This document shows positions 17,654 to 25,578 of a stretch of 64,000 bases of DNA, piece after piece. Location of the stretch: the NCBI RefSeq assembly GCF_050271975.1, contig NZ_CP189850.1, positions 1,426,001-1,490,000 of the forward strand. The letters run 5' to 3'. Position 1 is the first letter of the stretch, and the number at the start of each line of letters is the position of its first letter. The notes beneath the pieces are model-generated. The model was not told the origin of the DNA. It saw only the letters and a list, made by a program, of their open reading frames with translations, and did not search any database. This DNA comes from Litorimonas sp947503715 (lineage in GTDB: Bacteria > Pseudomonadota > Alphaproteobacteria > Caulobacterales > Maricaulaceae). The translations under genes were made by a program, and so were the position numbers.

Positions 17654-18358
17654 ATGTGCGGACGTTACACATTAGCGGGGAACTTGGCCGAAATTGCGGC
17701 CCGCTTTGGGGCGAAAAAAAGCTCGGAAGGGCTTTGGGATTGGGAGCCGAAATATAATATCGCACCCGCCACTGTCGTGCCCGTCATCGCTTTGAACGGC
17801 GCGGGAGAGCGGGCCGTTGTCCCCATGCGCTGGGGCCTGCACCCGTCTTGGCGAAAGGAACCGCCGGAGGGACGTCCGATGTTTAATGCGCGGGTGGAGA
17901 CGGCGAAGGACAAGCCGAGTTTCCGCACGCCTTATAAGAGACGTCGCGCCCTGATCCCGACAACCGGATGGTATGAATGGGAACGCATTGAGATGCCAAA
18001 CGGAAAAGAGGTTAAGCAACCGCATTTCATTTTTGAGGATTCGGACAAGGTCGGCGAAGAGATTTTCGCGATGGCCGGATTATGGGACCATTGGCGCGTG
18101 GATGAGGGGATAGAGCTGCTCTCCTGCACGATCCTGACGACAGCCGCGACGGGTGATATCAAACACCTACATCACCGGATGCCGGTGCGATTGCCCGAGG
18201 AGAACTGGGATAACTGGCTGGACGCCAATGCTAACCCTGACCTTATTTTAGAGACGAAATTAGGCGCAAGAGACCTTGGTCATTATGAGATTGGCGCCGC
18301 CGTTGGAAATGCGCGTAATGACAATCCTGACTTGGTGCGTCCAGCCGTAAATGTTTAA
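17654..18358 (+). CDS. SRAP family DNA-protein crosslink protein (YedK/HMCES-like)
   Basis: This 234-residue SOS-response-associated peptidase family protein starts MCGRYTLAG, whose Cys2, exposed after Met removal, crosslinks to abasic sites. Other family marks are the WEPKYNIAPATVVPVI block, WGLHPSW, FNARVETAKDKPSFR, the active-site CLIPTTGWYEW-type segment (here ALIPTTGWYEWE), and HHRMPVRL near the C-terminus. It protects single-stranded DNA abasic sites in other bacteria. No obvious LexA box was noticed in the 41-base gap to the divergent NUDIX start. It converges with the BrkB/YihY gene with a four-base overlap. Confidence 0.95.
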   Translation: MCGRYTLAGNLAEIAARFGAKKSSEGLWDWEPKYNIAPATVVPVIALNGAGERAVVPMRWGLHPSWRKEPPEGRPMFNARVETAKDKPSFRTPYKRRRALIPTTGWYEWERIEMPNGKEVKQPHFIFEDSDKVGEEIFAMAGLWDHWRVDEGIELLSCTILTTAATGDIKHLHHRMPVRLPEENWDNWLDANANPDLILETKLGARDLGHYEIGAAVGNARNDNPDLVRPAVNV

Positions 18359-19434
18359 TTTGTTGTAGACGTGCCGTCAGCTGTTGGACCGGGAACTTGC
18401 GGTGGTGTGGCGACGGTCATATCGGTACCTTCGGGGCCTTCCGGATTTGAAACTTCGATCATCGCATCCTTGCGGCGTGTGAGTTTCGCAACGAAATCGG
18501 CCATGACCGCGCCCCGTGAGCCGAGCGGTCGGGCCGGTCCCCGCGTTGTGTCGACAATGGTTTGACGTTCAAGTTCAGAATTTAATTGCGCGCCGACAAT
18601 AATAACAGTCGCCGTAAGCCAGAGCCAAACGAGGAGAATAATGACGGAGGCAATGCCGCCAAACGTCTCGTTATAATTCCCGAAATACTGCACGAATTTG
18701 GAAAAGCCGTAACTCATGATCATCCAACTGATCATGGCAAAGACAATGCCGGGATAAATCCAGCGTTTGCGGGCCGGACGTCGGGACGGGCCAAAGCGGT
18801 ACATAACCCCACACGCAAAACAGAACACGATTATGAGCAGGATCCATGGCAGCACGCGTGCCGTGACATCCTCAATCCCGTTTAAACGCAGAAAGGCGAG
18901 CGCGGTAGGAATGCCGATAATGACAAAGAGTGAGAGCCAGACAAAGACGAGACTGCCCAGCGTCATCAAGGCCGCATAGAGATAGAAGATCAGAATATTT
19001 CGCGACTCGACCTCTTCATAGGCGACATTCATCGCCCGCATCATCGCACGGATTCCGGCACCGGCGGCAAAGAAGGCCAGCAGGATTGAAATTATAATGC
19101 CGAGGCTGATACTGCTGCGATCCGCATTTAAAACACTCGAAATTTGGTCTTCGATAATTTTATAAGCTTCGCCCGGCATGAGTGAGGCAACCGTTTGTGT
19201 AATACCGTCCACATTCCCGGGATTGGCAAAATAGGAAAAAATTGAAAGTGCCGCAGAAATGAGCGGAAAGACGGCAAGCAGGGAAAAAAATGCGACACCC
19301 GCCGCGATAACGGTGACATTGTCATATTGAGACGCGAAAAATGTGCGTTTGATAACCGCCCACCAATCGGTGAGCGTATATTTCAACGGGCTGTCAGCTT
19401 TCGTCTGCTCGAAATTCGACAGGTTATCTTTCAA
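18355..19434 (-). CDS. YihY/BrkB family inner-membrane protein
   Basis: This 359-residue protein has six hydrophobic segments between about residues 35 and 285, the YihY/BrkB (formerly mis-called RNase BN) pattern. It includes the FFSLLAVFPLISAALSIFSYF segment and GGIASVIILLVWLWLTATVIIVGAQLNSELER near the C-terminal end of the domain, typical of the family. A polar tail of about 60 residues follows. The function is unresolved; a transport or envelope role is suggested for relatives. It is separated from yaaA by 19 bases and probably transcribed after it. Confidence 0.93.
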   Translation of the reverse strand: MKDNLSNFEQTKADSPLKYTLTDWWAVIKRTFFASQYDNVTVIAAGVAFFSLLAVFPLISAALSIFSYFANPGNVDGITQTVASLMPGEAYKIIEDQISSVLNADRSSISLGIIISILLAFFAAGAGIRAMMRAMNVAYEEVESRNILIFYLYAALMTLGSLVFVWLSLFVIIGIPTALAFLRLNGIEDVTARVLPWILLIIVFCFACGVMYRFGPSRRPARKRWIYPGIVFAMISWMIMSYGFSKFVQYFGNYNETFGGIASVIILLVWLWLTATVIIVGAQLNSELERQTIVDTTRGPARPLGSRGAVMADFVAKLTRRKDAMIEVSNPEGPEGTDMTVATPPQVPGPTADGTSTTN

Positions 19435-19453
19435 AATATTGGCTCTCTTATTC

Positions 19454-20239
19454 TTAACTCTTCTTTGGAGGCTGTGGCCTTGCGAAGATTAGCGTGTCTG
19501 CGTCTGAACGCTTGGGATCAAACTTATACCCTTCCAAGTCAAAGTCTTTCAGGCCTTCGGCACGGTCCACGCGGTTTTGCACGATCCAACGCGTCATCAG
19601 GCCCCGTCCAAATTTCGTGTAATATTGGATGGGACGGGATTTGCCGTCCTTCTCTTCCATGAATTTGGCAGAGATAATCGGGGCATTTAAGGCTTTCGTA
19701 TTTGCGGCCTTGAAATATTCGTTGGAGGCCAGATTGACGATCGTACCGTCTTCATGCTCCGCGAGTTCCGCATTCAGGGACGGGGCGAGCGTGTCTTTCC
19801 AAAAGGCGTAGAGGTTCTTGCCGCGATCATTCTCAAACTTCGTCCCCATCTCCAAACGGTAGGGTTGGATGAGGTCCATCGGGCGGAGAATGCCATAGAG
19901 GCCGGAGAGGATTCGTACGCGGTCTTGCGCATATTCCAAATCATCGTCAGACAATGTTTTTGCCTCTAATCCCCAATATACATCGCCGTCAAAGGCAAGA
20001 CCTGCGGATTTGGCCGAGTTGGATTTACCATCCAAATTAAAGGCTTGGAACCGCTCCGCGTTTAAATTGGCGAGATTGTCCGAAATATGCATCAAGGCTT
20101 TAAGATCGGCGGGTGTTTTTGTTTTGGCGAGCTTTGCCAGCTCGCGCGTGTCCGCCTCAAAACGCGGACGGGTTTTGGGGACATCGGTCTCGGCCGGGTC
20201 CATATTCATTTTCTTGGCAGGGGAAAGTAAGGTCAGCAT
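19454..20239 (-). CDS. yaaA: Peroxide stress protein YaaA
   Basis: This 261-residue member of the YaaA (DUF328/UPF0246) family starts MLTLLSPAKKMN and contains LANLNAERFQAF, RILSGLYGILRPMDLIQPYRLEMGT, IVNLASNEYFKA and a GLMTRWIV segment. In E. coli the protein limits iron-driven oxidative damage during peroxide stress and binds DNA. The length and motifs fit the family throughout. It is the first gene of a two-gene minus-strand unit with the BrkB/YihY gene. No OxyR site was identified by eye. Confidence 0.96.
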   Translation of the reverse strand: MLTLLSPAKKMNMDPAETDVPKTRPRFEADTRELAKLAKTKTPADLKALMHISDNLANLNAERFQAFNLDGKSNSAKSAGLAFDGDVYWGLEAKTLSDDDLEYAQDRVRILSGLYGILRPMDLIQPYRLEMGTKFENDRGKNLYAFWKDTLAPSLNAELAEHEDGTIVNLASNEYFKAANTKALNAPIISAKFMEEKDGKSRPIQYYTKFGRGLMTRWIVQNRVDRAEGLKDFDLEGYKFDPKRSDADTLIFARPQPPKKS

Positions 20240-20353
20240 AGTGGCCTCCTCATGAGATCGACAGCGGGATGCCGTCTGTATCCGTGGGTTGGTTGAGAGA
20301 TATAACTAGGAAGGATGACTCAATATTGCGAGTCTCAATTGTTCACAGTTTTG

Positions 20354-21742
20354 TCAGACCATAACCCGCGGGTTCATGATCCTGTCCGGGTCCAGAGCCT
20401 CTTTGACGGCGCGGAGTAGTTTCATCTTCACGGGTGAGGCGCGCTCCGCCAGGTCCTCGCGTTTCATGATTCCGATCCCGTGTTCGGCGGAAATCGACCC
20501 GCCCAGCGCGTCGACAATATCGAAGATGGGTTGGCTGAGCGCGTCCCAATTTTTCAGGAAGGCCTCACGGTCCGCGTCCTCCGGCTGGGCGATATTGTAG
20601 TGAATGTTTCCGTCACCAAAATGCCCAAACCCTACGGGACGGCAGCCGGGGACGACGCGTTGCATGGCGGCGTCGGCTTGTTTGAAAAATTCCGGAATGC
20701 AGTCAATTGGCACAGTAATATCGTGTTTAATTGACCCGCCAAGAAATTTCTGACCCGCCGACATATGTTCACGGATGGAGAGAATATCCGCGGCCTGTGT
20801 TTCATTTTGCGAGATGACGGCATCTTGGACGTGGCCGTCCTCAAAGGCTTTGCCAATGACCCGTTCCGCAACCGCCATGCCGTCTTCGGGGCTTTCGACT
20901 TCCCAATCACAAAGAAGGTACCACGCATGTTGATCTGCAAAAGGATCGCGGACCATATCGAAATTATCGACGACGGCGCGATAGCCAATAGACGGCATAA
21001 CCTCGAACATGGCGAGGCGCCCGCCCGCGCGGAAATCTTCGAGTAGGGACACTGCTGTCGCCGCGCTATCGAGGCCGAGCAGGGCGCGTTGCACATAGCC
21101 GGGCTTAGGGAAAAGCTTCAGCGTCGCCGCCGTGATAATGCCGAGCGTCCCTTCCGCGCCGAGGAAGAGACGGTTCAGGTCATAACCTGTATTATCCTTA
21201 CGAAGGCTGGTCAGTCCGTTGAAAATCGACCCATCCGCCAATACGGCTTCGACGCCAAAGACCAATTCTTTTGTGGTTCCATATTTTAGAACATGGTTCC
21301 CGCCCGCATTGGTCGAGAGGACCCCGCCAATCGTGCAACTGCCCTGACTGGACAGTGTAAGGGGGAATTTGCGGCTCGCCTCATCCGCCGCGTCTAATAC
21401 GGATTGCAGCGTTGCGCCGGCTTCGACGGTCATCGCGTTTGCAGTTGTGTTGATGTCGCGAATGGCGTTCATTTTCTTGAGGCTGAGGAGGACTTCGCCC
21501 TGCGGTGTATTCCCGCCGACGAGTCCGGTATTCCCGCCCTGTGGCATAATTGCGAGCTTATGCGCAGCGCAGATTTTGACGGCACTGGCGACTTCTTCTG
21601 TCATACGCGGGGTCAGCATGAGCGGCGTTGTGCCGAAATATTTATCCCGCCATTCGCGCAGATGCGGATCGATAAGGTCCATATCCTGCGTCCACGCACC
21701 GTCCGGCAGGGCGGCTTTCAGGGCTTCGATGCCTGCACTCAT
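20354..21742 (-). CDS. FAD-linked oxidase (D-2-hydroxyacid/glycolate dehydrogenase-like)
   Basis: This 462-residue FAD-binding protein belongs to the GlcD/D-2-hydroxyglutarate dehydrogenase group. The PP-loop region is IMPQGGNTGLVGGNTP, followed by SSQGSCTIGGVLSTNAGGNHVLKYG. The C-terminal cap carries GHFGDGNIHYN and the final SAEHGIGIMKREDL with NPRVMV. It oxidises a D-2-hydroxy acid with electrons leaving through FAD; D-lactate, D-2-hydroxyglutarate and glycolate are all possible. The start overlaps the tsaC stop by four bases, making it the third gene of a yceI-tsaC-oxidase operon. Confidence 0.92.
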   Translation of the reverse strand: MSAGIEALKAALPDGAWTQDMDLIDPHLREWRDKYFGTTPLMLTPRMTEEVASAVKICAAHKLAIMPQGGNTGLVGGNTPQGEVLLSLKKMNAIRDINTTANAMTVEAGATLQSVLDAADEASRKFPLTLSSQGSCTIGGVLSTNAGGNHVLKYGTTKELVFGVEAVLADGSIFNGLTSLRKDNTGYDLNRLFLGAEGTLGIITAATLKLFPKPGYVQRALLGLDSAATAVSLLEDFRAGGRLAMFEVMPSIGYRAVVDNFDMVRDPFADQHAWYLLCDWEVESPEDGMAVAERVIGKAFEDGHVQDAVISQNETQAADILSIREHMSAGQKFLGGSIKHDITVPIDCIPEFFKQADAAMQRVVPGCRPVGFGHFGDGNIHYNIAQPEDADREAFLKNWDALSQPIFDIVDALGGSISAEHGIGIMKREDLAERASPVKMKLLRAVKEALDPDRIMNPRVMV

Positions 21743-22323
21743 GAGTTTATCTCTGTGACGGCGAGGGTGCCTTGGCGAAGAATTTTGAAGTCAGCCCCCA
21801 TAACCGAAACGATTGTCGATGGGGCCCCTGAGAGCGGAGTATCGGACATCAGTGCGCCATCTAATTCCCCATCAAATTCAGCCATAGCGCTCTCGTAATT
21901 GACACAATCCGGTTGTCCTGAGCGATTGGCACTCGTCAGGGCGAGAGGGCCGTTTAAACTCTCGCGCCATGCTGCTTCGGGACAGCGTAGGGCAATCGTG
22001 ACATCTTGCCCGCGCCCTGAAAGACAGCGTGGGTCCAAGACTATTTCAGGGCGGGCTTTGACCACAAGTGTCAAGCTGCCAGGCCAATGCCGGATGGCGA
22101 GTTCCCGCGCCGCTTCATCCAAGAGGCCGAGTGTTTCAGCCTCGGCCAAATCCTTGACGCAAACGGCGAGGGGCTTCTCGAAATCACGCCCCTTAACCGC
22201 GTAGATTTTATCCACGGCAGCCGTGTCGGCGGCCACACAGGCGAGGCCGTAAACGGTTTCCGTCGGCAGCAATAAGACACCGCCGGAACTTAGCGTTTCA
22301 TTGATATCCGCATAGTCCGTCAT
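21739..22323 (-). CDS. tsaC: L-threonylcarbamoyladenylate synthase (TsaC/YrdC type)
   Basis: This 194-residue YrdC-fold enzyme makes threonylcarbamoyl-AMP from threonine, bicarbonate and ATP for the t6A37 modification of tRNAs. The signature GGVLLLPTETVYGLAC is at the N-terminus, followed by KPLAVCVKD, HWPGSLTLVVKA and a late ALTSANRSGQPDCVNYE. The length fits the short TsaC form; the Sua5 C-terminal domain is absent. It overlaps both neighbours by four bases in a tightly coupled operon. Confidence 0.94.
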   Translation of the reverse strand: MTDYADINETLSSGGVLLLPTETVYGLACVAADTAAVDKIYAVKGRDFEKPLAVCVKDLAEAETLGLLDEAARELAIRHWPGSLTLVVKARPEIVLDPRCLSGRGQDVTIALRCPEAAWRESLNGPLALTSANRSGQPDCVNYESAMAEFDGELDGALMSDTPLSGAPSTIVSVMGADFKILRQGTLAVTEINS

Positions 22324-22925
22324 TGCGCTTCGTTAAATTCTGTTTCTATCCGCAGCGTGATTTCATCGCCAATATTGGCGAGCGTGATGAGATAATCCAT
22401 CCCCCAATCCGAGCGGTTAAATGTCCCCGTCGCGGAGAAACCCAATGTCTTCCCGGGATTGCCGAAACTCTTGCCTGCCCCATTATAGATCACGTCCAAT
22501 GTCACGGGCTTGGTGACGCCGCGCAGGGTCAAATTACCTGTGACAGTACCCGTCGTCGCTGTTTCCTGAGTGGATGAGGTCACGGCAAATCTAATATCCG
22601 GATAGGTGTCCGCGTCGAAATAATTGCCGGATGTGGCGAGGGTCTCGTCCCAGTCCGGGTCACCTGTTGAGACACTCATCGGGTCGATGCGAATGTCCAT
22701 CTTACTGGCTGTCGGCCTGTCAGGATTAAAATCTAAGGTTCCCGTCACATCATCAAACCGCGCCGTGTAAAAGGACAGGCCCGCATGAGAGAGCGACCAC
22801 GTGACGGATGTGTGGCTCGGGTCCAATACATATTGCCCGGCAGGCGCTTGCGCGACATCCAGGACAGGCGGCGTGGCACAGGCCGTGAGGGCGAGGGCGG
22901 TAAAGCTGACGAAAATGTGTTTCAT
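22320..22925 (-). CDS. YceI-family lipoprotein
   Basis: This 201-residue protein has a short hydrophobic N-terminus ending in a lipobox (ALTACATP, Cys16), so it is a predicted lipoprotein. A YceI domain follows: YVLDPSHTSVTWSLSHAGLSFYTARFDDVTG, then RIDPMSVSTG, FDADTYPDIRFAVTS, and VTGNLTLRGVTKPVTLDV. YceI proteins are beta-barrel lipocalin-like folds that bind polyprenoids in characterised cases. I used the ATG at 22925; the open frame extends further upstream but overlaps the divergent lepB region. It leads the yceI-tsaC-oxidase operon. Confidence 0.92.
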   Translation of the reverse strand: MKHIFVSFTALALTACATPPVLDVAQAPAGQYVLDPSHTSVTWSLSHAGLSFYTARFDDVTGTLDFNPDRPTASKMDIRIDPMSVSTGDPDWDETLATSGNYFDADTYPDIRFAVTSSTQETATTGTVTGNLTLRGVTKPVTLDVIYNGAGKSFGNPGKTLGFSATGTFNRSDWGMDYLITLANIGDEITLRIETEFNEAQ

Positions 22926-23010
22926 GGCGTATATCCTTCTGGTCCTATTTAGGGGGTTCCAACCGCAAAATATAGTTGAAAGCGTTGGGACCATCGCGCA
23001 CATCCACGTC

Positions 23011-23796
23011 ATGTCAGAAAAGATTGAAAATCCTGAGACAGAAGAGGCAGACGTTGAGGAGAAACCCTCACCGGGCCAATGGCTGTGGAGTGAGTTCAAA
23101 TTCTTCGCAAAACTCTTTGCCGTCATCATTGCCTTTCTCACACTTGTCTGGGGCCATTTCAAAATCCCGAGCGAGTCGATGCAGCCGACATTAGAAGTCG
23201 GCGATCATCTCTATGTCTCGAAATTCGCCTATGGCTATTCTAAACATTCGCTGCCTTATCTCTTGCACAACTTGCCCCTGCCGGAGGGTCGTATCTTTTC
23301 TCGCTTACCCGAACGCGGGGACATCGTTGTCTTCCGCAATCACAAAACGGGCATGGTGATGATTAAGCGCACGATTGGGCTACCGGGAGATAAGATTCAG
23401 ATGCGGCGTGGACAGCTCTATATCAACGATGAGCTTGTCGCGCGTAACAAGGTCGAGACCCGTGTTTATCTTGATCATCCGAGACAGCGTCAGGTCAAAG
23501 TAGATGTCTATGAACAGTCTTTGCCGGGATCAGAGGACGTGTTCCTGATATACGAGCAAACAGATCGCGGAAATCTGGATGACACAGAGGCCTTTATTGT
23601 TCCGGACGAGCACCTGTTCTTCATGGGGGATGGCCGGGATAATTCCACGGATAGCCGGTCGCGTATCGGGCTGGGTGTTGTCCCGATGAATAATGTCATG
23701 GGCCGCGCTGACCGAATGATGTTCAGCTTTAAACGTTGTGACCGCGATCTCGAATTTTATTGCCCGCCCAAGGGTCGTTGGATGGAAAAACTCTAG
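23011..23796 (+). CDS. lepB: Signal peptidase I
   Basis: This 261-residue leader peptidase has a transmembrane helix at about residues 32-50, then the catalytic serine motif IPSESMQPTLEVGDHLYVSKFAYG, GDIVVFR, and the lysine motif MVMIKRTIGLPGDKIQM. Box E reads FFMGDGRDNSTDSR where GDNRDNS is usual. It cleaves signal peptides on the periplasmic side. I start it at the ATG at 23011 (MSEKIEN), because the longer open frame upstream overlaps yceI and has no membrane logic. It is followed 31 bases later by the phosphatase gene. Confidence 0.96.
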   Translation: MSEKIENPETEEADVEEKPSPGQWLWSEFKFFAKLFAVIIAFLTLVWGHFKIPSESMQPTLEVGDHLYVSKFAYGYSKHSLPYLLHNLPLPEGRIFSRLPERGDIVVFRNHKTGMVMIKRTIGLPGDKIQMRRGQLYINDELVARNKVETRVYLDHPRQRQVKVDVYEQSLPGSEDVFLIYEQTDRGNLDDTEAFIVPDEHLFFMGDGRDNSTDSRSRIGLGVVPMNNVMGRADRMMFSFKRCDRDLEFYCPPKGRWMEKL

Positions 23797-23827
23797 TCTC
23801 TGCGACAAACTGCCTGTATCGCACCTT

Positions 23828-24400
23828 ATGTCCGAAGACGTTATCATACTTGTCCGTCACGGAAAGCCTGCGCTCTCGCGCAAGGTCCGTCTCAGCTCGC
23901 GCGAATATCGCGACTGGTGGGCGCGATATGACGAAGGTGGGATTGTGCCCAATCAGAAGGTCCCGAAAAAGGTCAGGAAGTGGGCAGAGAAAGCAGATGT
24001 CTTTTATTCGTCTCCCCTGCGTCGTGCGATCGAATCTCTGCGACTGGCTGCAGGGCGGGAACCGGATGTGATTTTAGCGGATCTTGTTGAGGCCCCACTG
24101 CCATCGCCGCCAATCCCGCTGAAACTCCGCCCTAAAAGTTGGGGGACGTGGTCGCGCGTCGTCTGGTTTATCGGCTGGTCCGACGGTATGGAGAGCCACG
24201 GCACAGCCCGCGCGCGCGCGAACGCCGCCGCGAAAACGCTGGGTGACGCGGCAGCGGGCGGAAAAGTCGTTTATGTCTCCGGTCACGGGTGGTTTAACCG
24301 CATGGTCAAGGGATCTTTGATGAAGCAGGGGTGGAAATGCGCGTCGCAAAATGGTGATCTCCATTGGAATCACCGCAAGATGGTCAGGACGACAAAATGA
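23828..24400 (+). CDS. Histidine phosphatase family protein
   Basis: This is a 190-residue branch-2-like histidine phosphatase domain. The phosphoacceptor motif is ILVRHGKPALSRK near the N-terminus, with FYSSPLRRAIESLRLA in the middle and a second catalytic histidine in VVYVSGHGWFNRMVKGSLM near the C-terminus. The substrate is unknown. The ATG at 23828 begins just before the RHG motif; an earlier in-frame codon at 23738 lies inside lepB. Its stop overlaps the xseB start by ATGA, so it belongs to the xseB-ispA-dxs-tlyA run. Confidence 0.88.
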   Translation: MSEDVIILVRHGKPALSRKVRLSSREYRDWWARYDEGGIVPNQKVPKKVRKWAEKADVFYSSPLRRAIESLRLAAGREPDVILADLVEAPLPSPPIPLKLRPKSWGTWSRVVWFIGWSDGMESHGTARARANAAAKTLGDAAAGGKVVYVSGHGWFNRMVKGSLMKQGWKCASQNGDLHWNHRKMVRTTK

Positions 24401-24627
24401 GTGACATAAAAGATATGAGTTTCGAGGACGCCCTCAAAGAACTCGAAGGGATCGTGGACCGCCTCGAGCGAGGCGATGCCCCGTTAGAGGAATCTATCGA
24501 CATCTATCAACGCGGCGCAAAGTTGAAAGCGCATTGCGAAGGCAAGCTGAAATCCGCGCAGATGAAGGTCGAGAAAATCGTCCTGGACGGGAAGGGCGCG
24601 GCGAGTACGGAAGCGTTCGATAATTAA
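24397..24627 (+). CDS. xseB: Exodeoxyribonuclease VII small subunit
   Basis: This 76-residue protein has the XseB helix-loop-helix pattern: SFEDALKELEGIVDRLERGDAPLEESIDIYQRGAKLKAHCEGKLKSA. It assembles with the large subunit XseA to degrade single-stranded DNA. The ATG at 24397 overlaps the phosphatase stop by four bases; its own TAA overlaps the ATG of the prenyl synthase. The order xseB-ispA-dxs is widely conserved in proteobacteria and supports all three assignments. Confidence 0.95.
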   Translation: MSDIKDMSFEDALKELEGIVDRLERGDAPLEESIDIYQRGAKLKAHCEGKLKSAQMKVEKIVLDGKGAASTEAFDN

Positions 24628-25538
24628 TGCCACTCGCCGCTCTCTCTAACTCTACAACACCTGATTTCCCGACGCGTTTGCGCGAGGTCGCGACTCTGGT
24701 TGAGTCGCGTCTGGACCAACTTCTTCCGCAACCCACCGGCCATCAATCCGTGATCTATGACGCCGCGCGTTACGCTGCGCTGGGTGGGGGGAAACGTCTG
24801 CGCCCGTTCCTCGTCGTGGAAACCGCCCGCATGTTGGGCGGTGACATTGAGGCGGCGCTGACCGTCGGCTGTGCGCTGGAATGTCTCCACGTCTACAGTC
24901 TCGTCCATGACGATCTGCCCTGTATGGATGATGATGATCTACGTCGCGGGAAGCCGACTGTGCATAAAGCTTATGACGAGGCGATTGCCGTCCTTGCGGG
25001 GGATGCGCTGCTCACGCGGAGTTTCGGTATTCTCGGCGAACTGGACATAGACCCGCTCATCCGTGCAACACTCGTAACAGAACTTGCCATTTCCGGCGGT
25101 ATGTCCGGTATGATTGGCGGACAGGTTGTTGATATTACTGTCGCCGAGGGCGAACGCGATGAGGCCCTCATCACGGAACTTCAAGCCATGAAAACCGGCG
25201 CGTTAATTGATTTTGCCGTGCGGGCGGGAGGATATGTCTCAGGCGCAAGTGCAGAGCAGCTTGCCGCGCTGTCCGGCTATGCAACTGACATGGGGCTCGC
25301 TTTTCAGATTCAGGACGATATCCTCGATGTGACAGGCGATGCGGAGACTGTGGGCAAGGCCGTCGGCAAAGATGCAAATCTAGGAAAGGCCACATTCGTA
25401 TCTATTTTAGGCCTCGAAGGTGCGCGAAAGCGGGCGCAGGACTTGGGCGAACGGGCGATGAATCACCTTGAACCCTGGGGTAAAGATGCGCAAACTTTGC
25501 GCGAGACTGTGGACTTTGTGTTGGAACGTCAGCACTAA
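24627..25538 (+). CDS. ispA: Farnesyl/geranyl diphosphate synthase (IspA-like polyprenyl synthetase)
   Basis: This 303-residue trans-isoprenyl diphosphate synthase has a first aspartate-rich motif DDLPCMDDDDLRRGKP and a second FQIQDDILDVTG, with GGKRLRPFLV near the N-terminus. It condenses IPP with allylic diphosphates, most likely to farnesyl diphosphate (short-chain class, judging from the insert before the first DDxxD). It lies between xseB and dxs, so the DXP pathway enzyme and the consumer of its product are co-transcribed. Confidence 0.94.
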   Translation: MPLAALSNSTTPDFPTRLREVATLVESRLDQLLPQPTGHQSVIYDAARYAALGGGKRLRPFLVVETARMLGGDIEAALTVGCALECLHVYSLVHDDLPCMDDDDLRRGKPTVHKAYDEAIAVLAGDALLTRSFGILGELDIDPLIRATLVTELAISGGMSGMIGGQVVDITVAEGERDEALITELQAMKTGALIDFAVRAGGYVSGASAEQLAALSGYATDMGLAFQIQDDILDVTGDAETVGKAVGKDANLGKATFVSILGLEGARKRAQDLGERAMNHLEPWGKDAQTLRETVDFVLERQH

Positions 25539-25578
25539 GCCGCGAACAAGGATTTTAGGGCGCATGCCCGAGGATAAT

